The position numbers were made by a program, and so were the translations under genes. Below, one piece after another: positions 61,321-64,000 of a DNA stretch of 64,000 nucleotides. Source of the DNA: Cerrena zonata (lineage: Eukaryota > Basidiomycota > Agaricomycetes > Polyporales > Cerrenaceae); contig JASBNA010000112.1 in NCBI GenBank assembly GCA_038087015.1, positions 1 through 64,000 on the forward strand, in the 5' to 3' direction. Below the pieces are notes generated by a model. That model was not told where the DNA came from. It ran no database searches and saw only the letters and a program-made list of their open reading frames with translations. Each line of letters opens with the position of its first letter. Positions within the stretch are counted from its first letter, which is position 1.

Positions 61321-62646
61321 ATGAAGTTAATATCATTAATTGAATTATTGATATTTGTCACATTAACCAATGCATTACCCACGGTTCCATTAGGTAAAAG
61401 CTCTAGTGGTGTTCAGTTATATAAAAAAAACTTGAAATGGGATTACCAAAATGATAAAGTCCGTGGGGTCAACTTGGGGGGATGGTTTGTCATTGAACCA
61501 TTTATCACCCCAAGTCTTTTCGACGTGTGGTCTAAACCAAATGACGATTCTCAAGTTCCCGTCGATGAATACCACTATACTCAAAAATTGGGTAAAGAAG
61601 TTGCTAAACAACGATTGGAAACTCACTGGAAAACCTGGATCACCCAAGATGATATTTCTAAAATTAAACAATTGGGATTAAACTTTGTTCGTATTCCAAT
61701 TGGGTACTGGGCTTTCCAATTATTAGATGACGATCCTTATGTTCAAGGTCAAGAAGAATACTTGGATAAAGTTCTTGATTGGTGTCGTGATGAAGGTCTT
61801 TATGCTTGGATTGATTTGCATGGGGCCCCCGGATCTCAAAATGGTTTCGACAATTCCGGGTTGAGAGACTCTTATAAATTTCAAGACGGTAATAATACCC
61901 AAGTCACTTTACAAGTTTTGGATAAAATCTCCAGTAAATATGGCGTTGATGATTATGATGATGTTGTTGCTGGAATTGAACTTTTAAATGAACCTCTTGG
62001 TACCATTCTTGATATGAATAAATTAAAATACGACTATTACGATAAAGGCTATCAATTCGTTAGACACGGTAATGACGACGGTAACGACGGGGGTTATCCT
62101 GGTAGTGACCAAGCAGTGGTTATCCACGATGCCTTCCAAGATATGGGTTACTGGGATGATTTTTTCAATCTTCCTGATTATTATAACGTTGTTGTTGATC
62201 ATCATCATTATCAAGTTTTCAGTGGAGAAGAATTGGAAAGATCAATCGATGACCATATCAGTGTTGCTTGTAACTGGGGGTCTGCTGCTAAATCAGAATC
62301 TCATTGGAATCTTGTTGGTGAATGGTCTGCTGCCTTAACCGATTGTGCTAGATGGTTAAATGGGGTTGGTAAAGGTGCTAGATGGTCCGGGGATTTAGAT
62401 GGGGTTTCTAAAATTGGCTCTTGTCAACCTTACTTAAGTTATGGCAGCTGGCCTGATTCTTACCGTACTGACGTACGTAAATACATTGAAGCTCAATTAG
62501 ATGCATACGAACAAGCCGCTGGTTGGATTTATTGGACTTGGAAAACTGAAGATGCCGTCGAATGGGATTTCCAAAGATTGACCAAAGCAGGAATCTTCCC
62601 TAGCCCAGTCACTGATCGTACTTATCCAAATCAATGTAACTATTAA
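61321..62646 (+). CDS. EXG1: Secreted exo-1,3-beta-glucanase (GH5)
   Basis: 441 aa. A signal peptide of about 19 residues ([18 protein letters not shown]) precedes a short propeptide with a dibasic KK at about 35-36; Kex2-type processing is likely but the site is not the usual KR. The mature enzyme begins near [20 protein letters not shown]. Catalytic residues are Glu224 (acid/base, in ELLNEPLG) and Glu334 (nucleophile, in [10 protein letters not shown]). It is close to Candida Xog1 (438 aa), including [17 protein letters not shown] and the C-terminal RTYPNQCNY. It trims cell-wall beta-1,3-glucan during wall remodelling. The TA-rich promoter lies immediately upstream. Confidence 0.95.
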   Translation: MKLISLIELLIFVTLTNALPTVPLGKSSSGVQLYKKNLKWDYQNDKVRGVNLGGWFVIEPFITPSLFDVWSKPNDDSQVPVDEYHYTQKLGKEVAKQRLETHWKTWITQDDISKIKQLGLNFVRIPIGYWAFQLLDDDPYVQGQEEYLDKVLDWCRDEGLYAWIDLHGAPGSQNGFDNSGLRDSYKFQDGNNTQVTLQVLDKISSKYGVDDYDDVVAGIELLNEPLGTILDMNKLKYDYYDKGYQFVRHGNDDGNDGGYPGSDQAVVIHDAFQDMGYWDDFFNLPDYYNVVVDHHHYQVFSGEELERSIDDHISVACNWGSAAKSESHWNLVGEWSAALTDCARWLNGVGKGARWSGDLDGVSKIGSCQPYLSYGSWPDSYRTDVRKYIEAQLDAYEQAAGWIYWTWKTEDAVEWDFQRLTKAGIFPSPVTDRTYPNQCNY

Positions 62647-62790
62647 TTTTTTTTTTTTTTCAAAAAAAAAAAAAAATATTTTCTTCTTTAATTCGGTCCT
62701 TCATTTTTTCGTTTATCAAAATTTACATAGATGTTTAATTTTAATTATTCTTTCAAGTTAATTATTACTTCTTTAAGTTGTAAATTAAAA

Positions 62791-64000
62791 TTACTTATTT
62801 AAGCTTTTAAAAAAATTATCAAATATCTCTAATATAACCCTACTTGCATACTCGTATTCATGCAATTCGTTATATATTTGACAGGAAAATCGGGCAAATA
62901 TTTTACCGTTGTGATAAATCATTGGCACATACGTATTATACTGCCTAATCATTGCCCCGTATACATACTCTTCACACTGTTTAACCATCGTGGCATCGTC
63001 AAATAATCGGGGATTGGCCATTGGAACTTCAACGGTGACTAATGCACCCGAAATCCCTAAAACCTCAACGTCCCCCCATATTTCCTTGACTCGCTTGGCT
63101 ACTTGTTCACTTAACCCTAAACAGTACTCATAGATTGCCCGTTCTCCTCCACAGACCCCTTTTCTGAACTCGATGGCGCTTTCAATGCATGCGATTGATG
63201 CGTAGTTCTTCGACCCAATAAATGTAAACTTATCGACAAGATTATCACTGGTGTAACTATGACTTATTGGAAGCGTTTGTACTTTGTCATGATGCTTTGT
63301 ATCAACATATAACATTGCACATCCTCGAGGTACAAATAACCATTTATGTAAATTGGAAATGAAAAAATCAGGCTTGAAGTCACCAAAATCAAATGGTATC
63401 AACCCAATACAATGGGCACCATCTACTAATGAAAGCACTTGATACTTCTTACACAACTTGACCATTTTTTCAAATGGGAATCGAATCCCCGGCATCGAAG
63501 TTATAGTATCAAACATACACATTTTAACCAGCTGGGTTTTAAAAATCTCTTCTATTTTATCAACAATCTCGTCATCCTGGACCGGGTAATTGATTTCAAC
63601 AACTTGATACTCAATCCCTTTGTATTCTTTCAAGAACTTGACGGTGTTCCCACATGATCCATAAACTGTACTCATCATCAACACCTTATCACCTTTCTCA
63701 AAAGGAAAGGATCTTAATACAGTATTAATCCCAGTGGTGGCATTATCAACAAGTGCTAAATCTCGATAATCACAATTCACAAACTCGCCAACACTCTTTA
63801 AGGCCCCAACATACTTGCCTGGAAGATCATATCTAATATATCTATCTGGATACTCAGCTTCTTTGGAAAGGGTTCGAACATACTCCTCATGCACTGGCTG
63901 CGGTGTTAACCCATAACTTCCATGGTTTAATGGATATGCTTCCTTATCAAGATTCGGGAAATATTTATCCCGAAATTTCTTACCAAAGGGAACAAGAGGA
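62791..64000 (-). CDS. PLP-dependent class V aminotransferase-fold enzyme (5' partial)
   Basis: At least 402 aa; the frame runs off the right edge of the window, so the start is outside. The visible part begins near PLVPFGKKFRDKYFPNLDKE and then YPLNHGSYGLTPQPVHEEY, a hallmark of isopenicillin-N-epimerase/cysteine-desulfurase-like proteins. Cofactor-site motifs are present: DNATTGINTVLRS, SLVDGAHCIGLIPFDF (Asp binds the pyridine ring) and SNLHKWLFVPRGCAMLY (Lys forms the Schiff base). The family includes ergothioneine C-S lyase (Egt2) and uncharacterised fungal members, so the substrate cannot be assigned. An internal GTG at 63894 is not the start. Confidence 0.85.
   Translation of the reverse strand, partial: PLVPFGKKFRDKYFPNLDKEAYPLNHGSYGLTPQPVHEEYVRTLSKEAEYPDRYIRYDLPGKYVGALKSVGEFVNCDYRDLALVDNATTGINTVLRSFPFEKGDKVLMMSTVYGSCGNTVKFLKEYKGIEYQVVEINYPVQDDEIVDKIEEIFKTQLVKMCMFDTITSMPGIRFPFEKMVKLCKKYQVLSLVDGAHCIGLIPFDFGDFKPDFFISNLHKWLFVPRGCAMLYVDTKHHDKVQTLPISHSYTSDNLVDKFTFIGSKNYASIACIESAIEFRKGVCGGERAIYEYCLGLSEQVAKRVKEIWGDVEVLGISGALVTVEVPMANPRLFDDATMVKQCEEYVYGAMIRQYNTYVPMIYHNGKIFARFSCQIYNELHEYEYASRVILEIFDNFFKSLNK

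Overview
This is nuclear DNA of an ascomycete budding yeast, most likely of the CUG-Ser (CTG) clade. It is AT-rich, gene-dense and strongly biased to TTA/TTG leucine codons, with few short introns (GTATGT...TACTAAC...AG). It carries a complex I subunit gene, which Saccharomyces lacks. The direct hint for CUG=Ser is a CTG codon at 12100-12102 in a BUL1-like gene where both neighbouring paralogues have serine in the same aligned motif. Leucines at CTG codons in translations quoted here may therefore be serine. I cannot name the species.

Layout: 1-5.2 kb, the 3' end of an unknown gene, a small hypothetical ORF and MSB1. 5.5-11 kb, YAT2-like carnitine acetyltransferase and ECM38 gamma-glutamyltransferase. 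11.9-26.5 kb, three BUL1-family Rsp5 adaptor paralogues enclosing CNS1 and SLI15. 26.6-28.4 kb, a PQ-loop membrane protein and SDE2. 28.9-32 kb, a truncated TUF1 copy followed by the full TUF1 (mitochondrial EF-Tu) interrupted by an in-frame mini-intein. 32-41.4 kb, APC1, PSD1, MOB2. 41.6-48.1 kb, RPO41, SNF7, SED5. 48.7-51.2 kb, TUB2 (one intron) and a LYR-type complex I subunit. 51.3-57.2 kb, RIC1, RPS16 (one intron), RPL13, RPP1. 58-64 kb, a HOL1-like transporter, EXG1/XOG1 exoglucanase and the 5'-truncated end of a class V aminotransferase-like gene.

Most genes are ordinary housekeeping genes and are not an operon-like system. Shared themes are mitochondrial function (TUF1, RPO41, PSD1, complex I), cytokinesis and polarity (MSB1, MOB2, SLI15, APC1, TUB2) and membrane traffic (BUL1 family, SED5, SNF7, RIC1).

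The standout is TUF1. A 160-residue Hint-type mini-intein sits between Asp and Cys of the universally conserved DCPGH motif of the GTPase domain, and a decayed N-terminal TUF1 copy 1.3 kb upstream stops at exactly that position.

A second pattern needs care. Twelve frame breaks in seven genes (several essential) are all +1, and each can be resolved by shortening a 2-5 nt homopolymer by one base. This most likely reflects residual sequencing error, but it should be checked. Many promoters contain poly(dA:dT) tracts of 18-31 nt.
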